NCBI RefSeq assembly: GCF_036669915.1
Contig: NC_089314.1
Location: forward strand, 4,495,620-4,559,619
Direction: 5' to 3'
Source of the DNA: Pocillopora verrucosa
Lineage: Eukaryota > Cnidaria > Anthozoa > Scleractinia > Pocilloporidae
Length of the DNA stretch: 64,000 nt
Shown here one piece after another: positions 20,901 to 35,900 of this stretch. Each line of letters starts with the position of its first letter. Position 1 is the first letter of the stretch. The notes beneath the pieces were generated by a model that saw only the letters and a program-made list of their open reading frames with translations, did not search any database and was not told the DNA's origin. The translations under genes and the position numbers were made by a program.

Positions 20901-23900
20901 TTTCTATGCAGCGATACCAATGCCGTCGTCACAATTTGAATTTAAACTGAGCAATACCACAGTAGGCCATCTGAATGTCAAGAAATCAAGTGTGCTTGGT
21001 GTCAAGATCGGTTACACCAAAGTTACTCTTGTTGATAAAAGTATCCTTTTATAGCATACAGTGCTGCCAGCTGCCCCCATTTTGGTCACAGTGGATTGTA
21101 AAAACAAATTTGGGAAACTAAATTTAAGGCTAAAGTCCCCAATTTTGCAATCAGTGATTTGGGATCAAACATGCAGTAGCAGTAAGCTCTTCATCATGTC
21201 ATCATTCATTTCATTCATTTATTCATTCATTCATTCCTTCCTCCTTTCATTCATTCATTCATTTATTTATTCATTCTTTATTCATTCTTTTATTCAATTA
21301 TTCATACTTTCATTAATTCAGAAATTCATCCATTCATACTTTCATTCATTCATTCATTTATTCATTTAATCGTTCTTTCATTCTTTCATTCATTCATTTA
21401 TTCATTTAATCATTCATTCATTCTCTCATCTTCTTTTATTTCATTATTTCATCAAAGGATTACATTCAGTAAAAGTTAGTGCTGCACCATTTTCCACAAG
21501 AAAAATCCCCCCTTTATTCTGGTTGCCTCATGTACACTGTGATAAGTATTGAGCAATAACTTGTTACCTAGATTTTTTTCTAATAACTAAAATTTTATTT
21601 CTGGCAAGCCATGGATGATTTCCAGGCAACTAAATACATATAGTTGAGTATGAATCCCTGGTACATTTACAGAAATAGAGACACAGAGTTAGGCCAATTT
21701 TTTTTTTTGAAGTGCAGTGAATATTTGTGTCAATCCTGTAATCCATTATGTATTGTTTTAGTTTTTTACATGGTTAACCTTTGGTTGAGCCCCCTTTACT
21801 AGCCCTGCAGATATGCTTCTCATGCAGGCTGTACATCAACCAGCTGTTGGAGTTCATGTTGTGGATGCAGCTTTGTTAGGTATATGTTTTTAAAGACATG
21901 ATCCATAGCAATAGTAATATCAGAAAATGACAGCATTGTCTTTTTTAAACAAACAGTTTATTTGTGACAAATGGGTGTGATGTTTATGACCAGATGAGGA
22001 ATTTACAATAATGCTTTTGGGGACTATCCGAAACAAATCCTAACTTACATTATGTCAATACTTATCTGCTTGATAATGTAAAGCAATTATAATTCTGTCG
22101 TGGACACCCATAGGATACAAAGAATTACGCTACATGTATCAGTGGAAGATCCCCTGTTCAGCTACCATAGCACTTGTCACTAGATACTTGATGAAGACTT
22201 GCAGGGTTGTACATGAACATTTGTGGCAATATAATTGTTTGAATCTTTGGTCAATTACTTGACCATACACCTTATATCGACTCTGAATTGATAACATGTA
22301 ATTCAACATTAATTTATTGTCGTAACTGCTAAGAAAGACACATCAACTTAAAATAATTTTTGTTTGCTATTTTTTTAGGTTTCAGTATTGTGCCACATCC
22401 AGACTGGGTGTTACAAGTGGGGATTGAGTATGATGTCACTGTTCATATCTACAGTCATGACAACCGTAAAGTCTTTATCACTGATGTAAGAATGATTCTA
22501 TTTTTAAAGGAGAACACTTTGATTTATCTCAAATCTTCATATTGTTTTTCTCCACATGATTTCAAGCTCTTTTATTTTTCAAGTTGTCGTGATCTTCAAA
22601 CCTAAAATGATAAAATAGTTTCCAGAAATAAAAGTTTAGTTGCTAGAAAACTGAAACAAAAGCAAAAAGCCCAGGCTGGCTGTTGTTTATGAATGTAGGC
22701 AAACCAGTCAGCTATTAACCTCTTACACCCAAACATCAGTATGCATATTCTCCATACTGTTCTCTATACATTTCCTAGGGTATTGACAAGGAGAATTTGT
22801 TGAACAATCAAGAGCTTCTTTTGTTGGTGATCATTTCCTTTATTCTCACAACCTTGATCTGTGATTCAGGGGTGACATTTTAAGGAGAAATCAAATGCTA
22901 CTAAAATATAGTTACTCTTAGGGTTTGAAGGGTAAGCAAGGTTTAGTTGAGGAGTTGAACTTGGGATTATCATGAAACAAAACAATTTGATTGAGGGAGT
23001 GAGTAGAGGATTTAAACTTGGAACCTTCAGATTCTGAATCCCAAGCTACTAAGTTTTGACAAATTAGGGACTGTTTTGCTCTTGAAAACTATTTGTTACT
23101 GTCCTGCTAAGTGAACTTTTATTCATTTTACTTTTTTTTATCAGAATATTCGCATTGATACCTCATTTGATCCATCATACTTCCAAGTGCTCTGGTCTTC
23201 AGCTAATGGCTCCTTTCATCATGTGCGAACTCTACAGAAAGGCAAGACCATGTTGACAGCCATGTACACAAGCATTAAGGTGCAGTTTTTAATACTCATG
23301 TAATGACTAAAATTTCCAACTATGCTACATTACAAACTAGTTATTTTAGAAGTGATTGATGTGTAGTTTCTGCTTATAATTTCAGACTTTTATTCCCATT
23401 ATGTTTGTTACTCTGATGCAGTACAGAAGACAATGAATTACTCTCTATTATTTTCAACTATCTGTAGATGTACCACTGTGAATACATCGTTTCTTACTAC
23501 CTACTACTACTGATAGTTCTTAGATATGATAGAATAATAAGCTTTAATCAACTGAGTTGATAATGTAATTATTTAAGTTTGCTACCGTGCAGAGTTTCTA
23601 TGCTGATGTTCCAAGTGTTAGCACTTGGTCAGAGCAAATCAGAGCCCTTTAATATTTGCTCTGTGGAGGGGTTAACACTCAAAACGTCGGCTTAGAAACT
23701 CTTTACAGTGGCTAATTTACTTTATCAACTCAGTTTTATCTTGTTATACTCCCCCACTGACACAGCACCACAGTTTCTTTAAAAACTTACCACCTTAAAT
23801 ATAATACTTTATCAAGAGTTCAATGATGGAGGAGTGGAGCCTTTTGGGGTGAGCCTTGTTGACGCTAACACACTTTTTAATCACAGATTCTTGGTACAAA

Positions 23901-26900
23901 CGTGATCTACACCTTCAATAATCCCATCTCAGGACAACAAGAAGCAGATATTTTTGATCCAGTGGTTGTCAACCCTGAGATAATAGTGTTCCCATGGTAC
24001 CCACCAGAGCAACAGAAAGTGGCCAGCCACACCCAGTTTCAATATTTATTGGAGGTACATAATGACATTTCCACTGTTAATAATTATAATGGTACCTGCA
24101 TTATGCTATGTCTGGGGCTCAAAGGCTCTGTAAAGTAAAAGCCTCATGGCAATATCAAAAAAATGTTTAAAGAGGAAAGAAAACCATGTAAAGTTGTTGT
24201 CGGTGTTCTGATTTTAGCTCATCTTGCCTTTTGCTTTTTATACTGAGAAACTTTGATAAGATGTTAAGTTACTGTGAGCTTTATAAAGTTCCAAGCTTGA
24301 TTTTGTCTCAGCAAGTAGCAATTATTATTTTTCTTTTAACTTTTCCTTTTGGTTTTCTCTCCAGCCATCTGGAGGAAGTGGAATGTATATTTGGTCATCA
24401 TCTAACACCTCAGTAGCCACTGTAAGCACCAAAGGTGTTGTTATCACAACTAATGCAGTAGGACACACCCAGGCTCGTGCAGCAGACATGAAGAATCTGG
24501 CAATTTTTGGAACAGCAGAGGTGGGTTCCTAACCTGTTTTGAATACTCCTTCATCTTGCAGAGTGATCAGTGTACAACTTCCTTGGTATAATGTTTATAC
24601 CTTACTTATACCTTAGTCAGTATTCAGTGTCACAAGAAGGCCACCTAAGGTCAAAAAGGGCCATGATGTATCATTCAAAGGGGGAAATAGATAGAAGATT
24701 TGTTTTTAGGTCTGGTTCGTGTAAGAAAATTGTAACAGTTGTTTCCTTAAATGATGTGATGGCAATAAAATGACATGTGACTGGAACCTTATTCTGTGGG
24801 TCCTTGTAAGTGTGTCCCCTTAACACTCCTCTGTTATTTTTGGGAATGACAGGGAGTGGATCCTGGGAATGAGGTTAATTGAGGAGTCTTTTTTAATCAT
24901 TTTATGTGAAATTTCACAGGTTTATGTCGTTCCACCAAGAAAAATGGAGTTTCTTCCCTCTGTTGTTGAAGCTCAAGTTGGTTATTCATTGTCACTCCCA
25001 CTGGCTGTAGCAACTTGCATTTATACAGGTAAAGGAAAAGCTCTTTATTACTATCATTATCATCATCTGTCCTTACTGCTCCATTTACTTCATAGGTTGC
25101 TTGATATAGTTATTGTTCAATCCCTGAAACTGTGATTTTCACATGCAAATTTTGTTTGGCGAACTAAGTACAGCTAGCTCTATGTGTGTTGACCACAGCA
25201 CAGTATTTTTGGTATGGTGGTGTAGTCTAATTGTCCAGTGTAGGGATCATTTAGTCCTGCAAAGAACTGCTGCTGAGGTAGATCCTTGTGCTTTGCCAGC
25301 CTGAGCAGAGTTTTGTGTGAGTTTTTTTATAGCCTTGATGTGGCACTGATGTTGGCTTTTGCTCAGGGTTTTGAATTGTTGGTCACTGTTGCCAACAATA
25401 ACACTTTACAAATGTTGGTTAGGTTGAAACAAGTAATCATAAAATGATATTATAATTATTACTTTGTTTCGTTTCTCAGCATGCCAAGAGTTCCATGTTT
25501 TCACCGATTGTCGCACTCTCCCTGTGATGTACTCTTTTTCTGACCCGTCTATTTTCAAGTTAGTTGAAGAGAAAAGTAAGTATAAGAGATTGGCTTTTTC
25601 TTAATTTGATCAGAAATTGTCTCCAAGCTCAGATTTCAAGAACTCAAATGATTACTTTCTGAAGAGTTCTAGATGTCATCAAAATGACTTTTTCTGCTGA
25701 TGTGACAGGTCAGCATTTTCATGGGCAAGTTATTTGCCAATCCTTATTAAAGGTTAAACTCATGAAATTGGCTTGATGACTAATAGAATTTTATCTAGAG
25801 TTTCAAGATATTTTCAAGCACTAACTGTACCTGGTGTGTGTCTTGAAACAGTGTGCTTTTTAATGTCTACTTTTAGGAGATTATGAGATAACTGCTGGAA
25901 GTTGTATGTCAGTGAAGCTTCTTGCCCTTCGTTCTGGCTTCACCACACTGACTGTGACATACCAGTACAAGGACATAATTCTACGTTCTATGGTGACTGT
26001 TGGTGCTTATCACCCACTTAAGGTCAGTTATGAGTTAACTCTTAGGCATGCAGATGTTGCTTGAGAGTTGCAAGTGCTCTGTTGTCTTCGGCTGTGGAAT
26101 GTTACCACCAAATGCATTTCATGGACAAAAGATGGGCTTGAGGTTTGGTTGCTGTGAAGGGCATTGCTGACAAGATTACCGTGCACTATGCTTAAAGGTT
26201 CCCTTGTAGGCCCAGAGAGGGACATCTGTTGGCCTGCATTGTCTCAAAGTCAATGTCACCCTAATGCCATGTGCATTGCAGCTGCATTTAGAAGCAGTAG
26301 CTAGTTCTTCCAGAAGGCTCTATATGTGGCAGCTAGTTCCTGTAGTACTCTGGCTAGCTGTTAAGTTTTGGTGAACTAGCCACAAGTACACGTGCAGTAT
26401 AAGAATTATTTATCTATATGTAGGTTCTAGATCCAGTGGATGTTGGTGTGGTGTCTTTGTGTTCAGCAAAGAACCTCTTGTTAGAGGGAGGACCTCTTCC
26501 TTGGATTGTGGATACTTCTGGATATTATGAAGAAGGTGAACTCATATGAGCTGTATATAACAACTGACTGTTTAATTGTTTGTCTCAAGATCTAGAATCA
26601 TTCTCAATTGTAGGGTCAAGCTGGTTGTGGTCAGGTGATAAGGTTGAACATTAGGTGTGGCTGTTTAGGCAGCATGATTAGTTAGCTGTTATTGTTTTAT
26701 CATTGGTGCAATTTGACCAGCATGATTATTCAAACAAGTTTATGTTCTCCATTAGATATTTGCTTAGTTACTCCCTACCTTTAGGAATGGTAATGAGCAG
26801 TCCTCAATTGAAAGCTTGACTATAATTAATAGTGCATTTAAATTAGGAGACAATTGGTTAGACACTGATATAACATCATAACTGTTGAACAAAAGTTTTT

Positions 26901-29900
26901 GTTCAAACAGATGTTTACACATGCAACAGAAAGAGAATTTCTATTGGATATTAAGAGCCAATTTGACAAAACTTTCTGCCTTTACCTTTGTGTACAGTTT
27001 TCTGGGTTTGTACAGGTTCTGGAAAACCTGGAAAGTCTTGGAAGTTTTTTTTTGACATTTTCCAGGACTTTCCAGTCCTGGAAAAAGACTACAGTTCCTG
27101 GAATGTCCTAAAAATCTGCTTAACTCAAGCAATAAAGTTTTCAGAATTTATGCCTGTAATGTATTTAGACCATTGGGAGAATTTGGTTTAAAATCTTGGG
27201 ACTGAAAGGGTTTGAGGTGAAATTTGAAATACTGGAAAAGTCTATGAATTTTTTTCTGAAGAAGGGTACAAACCCTGAGTTTTGCTTGCTTCCTACAGAT
27301 GACTAACCTTCCCATCTTCCTGTTGTTTGACAGTGATTCCAGATCCACAGAAAGAGGACCATGTTTCTATTGGGTATTATCCCACATCTGACTATCTTGG
27401 TTAGTGAAAATACTATATTTATCACTTGACCCTTCTGAATAGAGGGGGATCTTTTTTCTGGTTGTTACTCAGGGGTGGTATTGTTAGATGTTAATCACTC
27501 TCATGGGTGAAAGAGTTAAGAGACTTTCACTCCACATGAATTTAAGTTTTTGTTTGTAATGCATGTAATGCGTGTAATGCATGTTATGCATGTTATGCAT
27601 GTAGTGGAGTATATTATGGTGTCTTTTTCGTTTCAGTTGATAACAGTGGATCGTATCATTATTTTAACATAATCTGTTTAAAGCAAGGTGAACAGGTAAG
27701 AACTCTTTCTTTGGTCAAAATTAAATGTGATACCATAACATTCTGTGAAAACGTGTGGTCAGTGGTATTGAAGGTTTGGTTCACTATGGTAATTGCTGAG
27801 GAAGAGAGTCTTCTCCTTGTCTGTAGCAAGATGATTGCCATGATTGCAAGATGATTGCTATGGCAATAAGCCACATCTCATTTGTGGGGAGCTGTTAACA
27901 CAAAACTCACAAATTACATGTAGGGTAGAATGAATACTTACCCAAGATGCAGAAGGGAGGGAGGAAGGGAGGGAGGGAGGGAGGGAGGGAGGAAGGAAGG
28001 GAGGGAGGGAGGGAATCAAAGAGAGCAAAATAACAAAGCAAAGAGAGCAAAAGCGTATGGTAATGCCTCTTAATCTGCCCCAAAAGCTTAAAGGTTTACC
28101 TGTTGGAAACAATGAGGAGTGATAGATAGAAATATATTGTGGTTGATAGCACATCACAAGTGACAGCCCTGTGACAATTCTGTAATAATTAAGAACAATG
28201 AAAATAATGATATTTTGGCATTACAACAATTCTTTCTTCGTGTATCTGTAACAATCAATCTCAACATGCATCTAAAATCAGAACAAAACATACATGTAGT
28301 TAACTGTAAGTGACAGAATGGGGCACCATTTTAGTGACCTAACTTTGTATGTAAGTTTGGTCATAATGCCTGCTAGTTAGAGTTGGGTCTCATAAAATGG
28401 CCGCTTGTTTTAGGTTCTCACTGTGAAGATTGGAAACAAACCATCTGCAAAGAATCCATACCCAGCAAGCTCCTCTGTATTAATCAGGTGAGAGGTAAAA
28501 CGTAACTGATCTGTGTTTTAGCGGAAGTACCAGTATTGTGCAAAAGTAATGCAAATGAACGATCTTTCGTTGAAAGTTCGAGCAAAAGTTCGAGGCCTTT
28601 CAAGTGACATTTCGCAAGAACAAAGGGCGCTTTTCATATGTGATGCATGTAGTTTATAGTTCATGTAACGCATGCGCAATATTGTCAAACTTCAGCCACC
28701 AACACAAAGAATTAGAATGGCACATTAAACAGACAATAAATAACATTTATGTACTCAAAGATTTATGTTATTCTTCATGGGAACAAATGGAAAATACGGT
28801 TATAGAGGGTAAAACAGGACTTCCTTAATGCAAGCTCTTGAAGTTAAATGTGTGAAGGATAAAGAATACTCATTAAACTTCAACCTCAAAATATGGCTTC
28901 TTTCCATTTTTTTATTCTTCGACCAAAGGGCAGATTGTTGCTGAAACTAATTATCGTGTTAATCATCTTGTGATGGTGTTTCATCCGTAGTCCATGAAAA
29001 AACTTGATTGTGCTTTTGCCTAAAAAGTTACTTATTAAACTTTTTTTTTTGTAGATTTGCATGCATGGACCCTGCATCTCTGACAATTGTTCCCGACATA
29101 AAACTTCCAACAGTGGATGGGCGTCAACTGTCTCCTGAAAATTGTGTGAGCTCGAACAAAGAGGTAAGAGGTACTTGAAGACTTACTTTGGAACCCCCCT
29201 GTTCAACCATCTTATGCTAGTGTCAGTACTTGTTAGTACTTATTAGTAATTGTTTATCATAAAGGTTTGAGGTACCCTCAACCTTTGGTCATTTTGGGTC
29301 TGGAAAGGTGGCTGTTTTATCAGAGTTTTCAGTGATAAATCCATCAAATTGAGTGGCAAATTTCTAAACCTACCATTGAGATTGTAAAATTCTGGAATAC
29401 AGCATGTGTACCATTTTCAACTGACCCCAGTACCCCAGGCTTGACTCCCTCACTTTCTTCCCCCCAACCCCCCCTCAAAGCAATGTTGTACTTTGTTAAT
29501 GGCAATAGTCCGTCAAATATGCGAGGGGGGGAGAAGTCATTGTATCGAGGTATGTTACTGTATGAAGTTCATTTTTGGAACAAACAACCCCAAAGTTGCT
29601 AGACAAGTGGAACGGTATGCACGAGATACATTTTTGTGGGCAAATGCGTTATCATGGAAAAGTTTGTTCTGCAAGAGCGACTATTCATTCACCACTTATG
29701 TCACCATTACAGCCTGAACCTTTTTAATGGATGGACCAAATTTTAAAATCTACCTTTCAAGAATCTTGGGTTAACAGATACATTGTTTGGGATTGGGATT
29801 GAAAAATTTTTAACTAGTGGCTTTGTGTCGGGTTTCAGATCCATGTGCGCAACAATCAACAGTTAAACCTTGCTGTCCATCTCCGTGACTCCTTCGGACG

Positions 29901-32900
29901 CTTATTTGACAACTTCACATCACTGACTGTAGTTTGGTCGACCAGCGATCGCACTTTGGCAGAATTTGTTGACATGACAAGTTCTGTTAAGATGATGTTT
30001 GTCAAATACAAGGACGATGAAAACCTTAGAAGAGCAATGTGTGAGTGCTTTTAATTTAACTGCTTTCATTCCCTGAATTTTGTTTTTTTTTCCTCTTTAT
30101 TATTATTTTTACTTAAATATGAATTCACCCTGAATATCTGGAACTTATCGCATACTAATCTCTCTTCTGTTTGGTTAGCATATCAAACTGTCAGTTTGAG
30201 CGACAAGATGGGTGGAGTTGTTATCGAGGCATCCATTGAAGGCTACCAATGCAACATTTTAAGATGGTGTGGAAGGGAATTGAAGGTTTGATTTTTTTTT
30301 ACCTAAATATGTCCGGGTGTTCAATAAAACCCGGTTGCCGGCAATCTACCGTCACCTATAAGATCTCTCACCATAGTCCGCTTACCTTGCGAGAAAAGCC
30401 CGTGTTTAGGTTTCGCCTAACGGCCCCTTTTCTGGGCACAGCCGGCAATCACATCATCAGCAACTGCTTAGGGAAAAATTTATTGAAACCCCTCCATGTC
30501 TGAAGTAATGATTATCTAAAGACAGGGTTGGTCTGCGTCGGTAGGCTTATTGATAGTACTGTTGTGGTAAATTTAAGGAGTGTTAGCCCTTTGCCTGAGT
30601 ATCTCAGGTTCAGAAGCGTTAAGCAACCAAGGGTATTGCAACCCCCCACTCCTCCCTGGACTGTATACTTGTCTTCCGTAGGGTTATCCCCTTCCCCCCT
30701 CATCATTTCATTAGAGTTCCCTAATAGTACGTCGTATCACTGATTTCCTTTTTGATAGTGGCACCACCTTAGTCGTAAATTAATTGAGGTTTTTCATCAC
30801 CTTGTACAGAAACCCGTTAAGTTTAATTTGCGAGGGCATCTGAAATTGCTGCTTGTTCCTGAAAGGCAACTTGTTCCACCAGCCGCTTCAATACTGAATC
30901 ATCCTGAAAATCAAGTAAGGCTTTATCCATAGGAATATCCATATGGAATTCTGTACTTAAGTCAAGTTAATCATGCGACATCGCATTCTGTAGAAGAAAA
31001 TATCGCCTGCTTACGAGTAACATTCACATCTCTCTCTGTTTGACAACAAGTTTCAATTTTCCGACTGCTTGCCATCCTCACACATCCGTCTTGTAGTGTC
31101 AGTCTCGTACAAGATTTTTGTGGCATTTCGCTCGCCTCTTGGGCATCAAGAAGTTGAAATGCTCTTTTTCTTTGGTGTGTATTTTAAACATACTGAATGG
31201 TACATTATCTTATTTTTTCCAGGCTGTTTTCCACATTAAAGGAGGCTCGGGTCACTTTGCTGTCAAAGGAAGCAGCAATGCTATTGCAAAAGTCAATTAC
31301 CAAGGAAAAACTGACATACTAGTGAGTTGAGTTATTGTGAAAGTCGTGAATTTAACCTACCACTTCCTCTCCTTCGTGCCACATTTACTTGATTCAGAAT
31401 CTTTCTTTTGTAATGTTTATTTGGTTAGGTTATCCCAAGATCCGAGGGTCTGTTCACCGTGATGGTGCACGATTTGTGCTTGGACTCAACCGGGCCAGCG
31501 GTTGCCGATGTTCAAGTTTCTGATGTGTACGGTGTAGATGTTGTTGTTGTCAACAAGGTATGTTGATGCCACAAGGTAGAATTGTAAAGAATTGTTGGTT
31601 TGAAATGAGCATTCTCACATTTTTGTCGTCTTTTTTGCAATTCAAAATCAGTTCCGTTCTCCAAAACATAAAATATAAATTTGCCACCGTAAGGAGTCTA
31701 TAATGCTGACGTCTCGTCATTCGCTCTGAGGAAGGCCTAACGCTCGAAACGTCAGCTTTAGTATCTGTTTACGGCGGTCAGTTTATATTATCAGCTCAGT
31801 TGATAAACCAAATTATAATGTAAAACTCTCACCGACGCAGCACCACAGTTTCTTTACAAACTTACCCTTTTTTCTAAAAGATTCAGATTAGAGACAGATC
31901 CTCATGAAAGGCATTTAGAGTTACTGTCTCCTTATCACATTGTTAAAGTAGCTATTTACTGTAAGTGTTTCCGTTAAAGTGAAGCAACCTGCTTCTCTTC
32001 TAATGGTAGTTTGATATAGGCCAACAGGATCAGTCAACGCCTTAAATTGTGGTTTAAAGGAGCCTCAAGTTTTTAAACACAGCCTCAGGTTGTACATGTT
32101 ACTGTGCCCATGAACGTTTAATCTCGCGGGTCATTTTACCTAAGCTGCTCGTAGGATGTACTCCGGGACTTACACTCAAGCTTGGTATCTATGATTCGTG
32201 CCTCTTCCTGCTTGGATCGCTGGAATAAGTGTTGTAATAATACGGAAGCCAAATATCCGTGCATATTAACACTCTACTTTCTTTTTTCTCACCCACTCAG
32301 CACTTGTCATTCTTTTGATGTTGTAATTTGAAGTTTGACTCCATTCAATTTTGTGCGTTTTGCTTTTATCAGATCGAGCTGTACGCATCAGAGACCCTGA
32401 GGCTCAAATTGCTAGATATATTTGGGGTGCCACTGTTGTTCAGAAATCTTGAGTTTCTCACCTTGGCTCCACATTTTACTCCAGACATTTTAGACATCAG
32501 GTAAAGATAATTTTGTGTATTTTCACGTGCAAAATACATGTAAGACCTCATTAATTCTGTATTTTCTAATATGGCGTATTCATCATTCGGTTGACCTGTT
32601 TCCATTGAATTATTTTTTTAAAATTATCCTCAGGCGGGACGTTGAGCTTGAAGACAAGAGTAAAATCAATCAAGATACTGCATATTTCACGGTCAGAGGA
32701 CTCTCTCTTGGTACTGCAAGCCTCACATTCACAGCATCAGCAACAGGGAGAGGAAAAGCGACAAGTGATCCAAAGGATATCCAGGTGTGTCAGTCTGTTG
32801 TTATGTGTTCTATAAAACTATTTGCGTTCCCATATCATTGGTGTCGCTTCCTTCTGGATGTTGTGCGATTGGACTGACCGACCACTCGCCTCGATTTCAT

Positions 32901-35900
32901 GCGAGAGCTGGGGTGAAGCCCCGTGGGTTGACTCGCTTCGGTCTGGATGCCATCGGGAGAAATGTGGATAAATTGTAACCATTTGATCGAACGAGACGAG
33001 TTAACACAAATCAGAACCGTAGGCCGCACTACCATTTGATGTTCGTAGGTATAATTATATATTGGATTTTGTTACGCCAAAGGTCCATTTTTAAACTAGA
33101 TCAAACGCACTTATCCATGCTATGAACTATTTCTTAAAGGAATTTCCTCCCCTCATCCTTATCCTAATTTTATATCTGTACCACCCCCCTTCCCCCCCTC
33201 CCCTCCTCCCCCCTCCCCCTTTCCCCGTCCTTAGTGAAAATTTATTTCAAATAGCTATCTAAGGACTTGATAGGGTATTTGAAATCTTGTTTGAATTGTG
33301 AGATAAGCTTCGCTCAGGAGGCAAGTGAGGGGAAAAATCTGCTTGTTAAACTGAGACATCCACTCATCAGATGTTGCTCAAATGTTGATGTTTTCATACT
33401 TAAAACTCTATAATTAATGATCTTAAAAAATTTTCCTTTAATTTTTTAATGACAGGTTTTTGCACCCCTAAGGCTGGACCCAAGATTGGTGGTGCTGATT
33501 CGTGGAGCGTCATTTCAGGTACAGTTAATATAGTTGTCTTAGAGTTTTTCATTCCCATGAATTGAATACTAATTCTTTGCACTCTGCCATGCGTTTCTGG
33601 TTAAAGAAAAATATAGGCCACAACATCTTATTTAGAACGTGCGATTCACATCATTTTCCATCTTTTTGCCCCTTAATTTGGAAACTAGAGCAAATTAGTT
33701 TCGCAGATCATCTGCCTTCTTTGAACCAGGACTAGAAAAGATTTCCAGGTATTTGCCAGCAAGCCCTTCATGAAGCAACTTACCAAGCGACATTTTTTTA
33801 AAAAATTGATGGTCTTTTGTCTGGATATAGGTTCGAAGTTCAGGTGGGCCCAGTCCCCAGGCGGCAACAATCTTCAGCATCGCTAACCACACAGTGGCAA
33901 CTGTCAGCAGCGTGGGACTAGTGGAGGCACAGCAGCTTGGAACAACAAACCTTACTGGGTTTGTACAAACAGCTGATCCAATCAAGGGACAGACGGTGTT
34001 GCATTCCAAGGTACACTTCATCTCATACGTTATTCATACTAAGGCAAAGTAAATACATCCAAACAGAAATTGAAATAGCCTTTGTGTGCTCGACAAGTAT
34101 TACACCTAAGGTTCATCATGAATAAGGAACGCGTTGCCGAACAGCCTGATCAGTGTTCCATGCAATTGAGGACACAACACTCTTCCGTGGTTTTCTTTCG
34201 TCCATCTCTGAACCCTCTGACTTCCACGATCTTTGAATCCCCTTTTGATATTAATTAAATTCGCCTTTTCACTCCCAAAACATTTATGTTTGCAAGGGAG
34301 GGGATGACAATAGATAGCAAAGAGGATTTTTTTTTCTGATTTCCTTGATTTTATTGCGTCCTTGTCTCGTGTCATTCTTTAGGATATTGTTATCATACAT
34401 GTCATACAGCTGAAAGGAATTATTATCAATGTTGCCTCTACCAACCTTGTCACTGGAACTAAGGTATGACATGTCTTAACGTGCATGCCAAAATGAGAGA
34501 CGTTTTGATTTATCTAAGTGATCTGATTAGACATTTGATGATGCTGATTTTAAAAGGTCGCAGTGTGCATTTTTTAATTATTAAGGGCGTTTCGTTGTCT
34601 ACGTTCCATAAATTTTGTGGCAGAAAGACGTAGGGAAGGCTAAGTCTGCACTCGAGCCAAGCAGCCCACGAGACACCCGGGGTATTACCACCACCATCAC
34701 CCCCCCCCCCTCCTTCCTCGCGAGACGCCCACAGCGCGAAGCATGGAGCGAGTAGGGGTAGTGCCCCCCTTCCCCCCCCCCCCGGACAATTCGCCGGCAC
34801 CCATTTATACTCCTGGGTGTAAGAGTAGTGTTTTGCCCAAGAACACCTTTCGACCCGAAGTTCAGCGTGTTAGTTTTAGGCCGTTGCATCTCCTACTCAG
34901 AAAGCCCTGTTTTGGATGCACACTTTATGTTTTAATCGTTTGTATTCGCTGAGCATATGTTATGACAGCTTTTTATAGCATTTTTGACTTCCATATTGTT
35001 TATAACAGATCAGCATGTATGCAGCTGGTTTAAACGATGAAACGCCATTTACTTTTGCTAATGCTGTACCTGGTTTGAAGTTCTTCTGGACCTCAACTAA
35101 CCCCGATGTATGCCAAGTCAAGTCAGTGTACGTTTTGGTGAGCAAATTTTAATCTTTTTTAAGGCAAAAATAGCATAATGTTTATAAAGAATATTGTAGC
35201 TCAAACGAAAAACATCCGTCTAGAAATTTGCAGTTGATTTTAACTCACTATCTCTTTCTGCACTCTTTGGAATTAATTATTTTGCTCCCATCTACTGAGT
35301 GAGCTGAATTTTTTCCAATTTTGTTATCAATAGGACAATGACAATATTCGGATGAGGTTAAAAAGGCTCTGCCTTTCAAGGAACTAATTTATTGTTCGTG
35401 TAGTGTAATCGTTTGGTCGAAGATAGTCCTCAAAAAATGAAGAATGTTGTCGATAGCAATGAATGACGTTTTGATGATCGGAGCGGGGTCATCGTTCGAT
35501 TCAAGTGAGGAGTTATTTAGGCATTCGAGCGTTTTAAGTGTGGTTCTTGTAAACTTATTGGTCATTTCTGCAATGACGATATCAGCTACAAGAATAAAGT
35601 ACAATAAGTCAGTTTGGATGCGTTGCTAAAGTTCTTCGTTTTCATGTTGCATGAAGTACTCGTGTACATCTATTGAGTGAAGTCTGTTCTGAGGATTCTG
35701 TCTTTCTGTCTGTGTTATTCGTTATGATTTCAGAGTGGGGTGGCTGTGGAAAGCGAGAATGATTTCCGTGTGGATCTGCACTGCATTAACCCCGGACAAA
35801 CGACTGTACGACTCAGGGTGGTAATAACTGACCATAGTTATCAACAGGCTCATGAGGACGCTTTGTTACAAGATGAGGTCACATTTGAGGTGAGGACAGC

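Noticed and set aside
21061..21369. 102-codon plus-strand frame following NUP210 exon 9
   Set aside because: It is intronic and mostly (TTCA)n microsatellite.
34510..34889. Two ~96-codon minus-strand frames with Gly-rich stretches
   Set aside because: Low-complexity C/G runs in a NUP210 intron; no domain and mutually overlapping frames.
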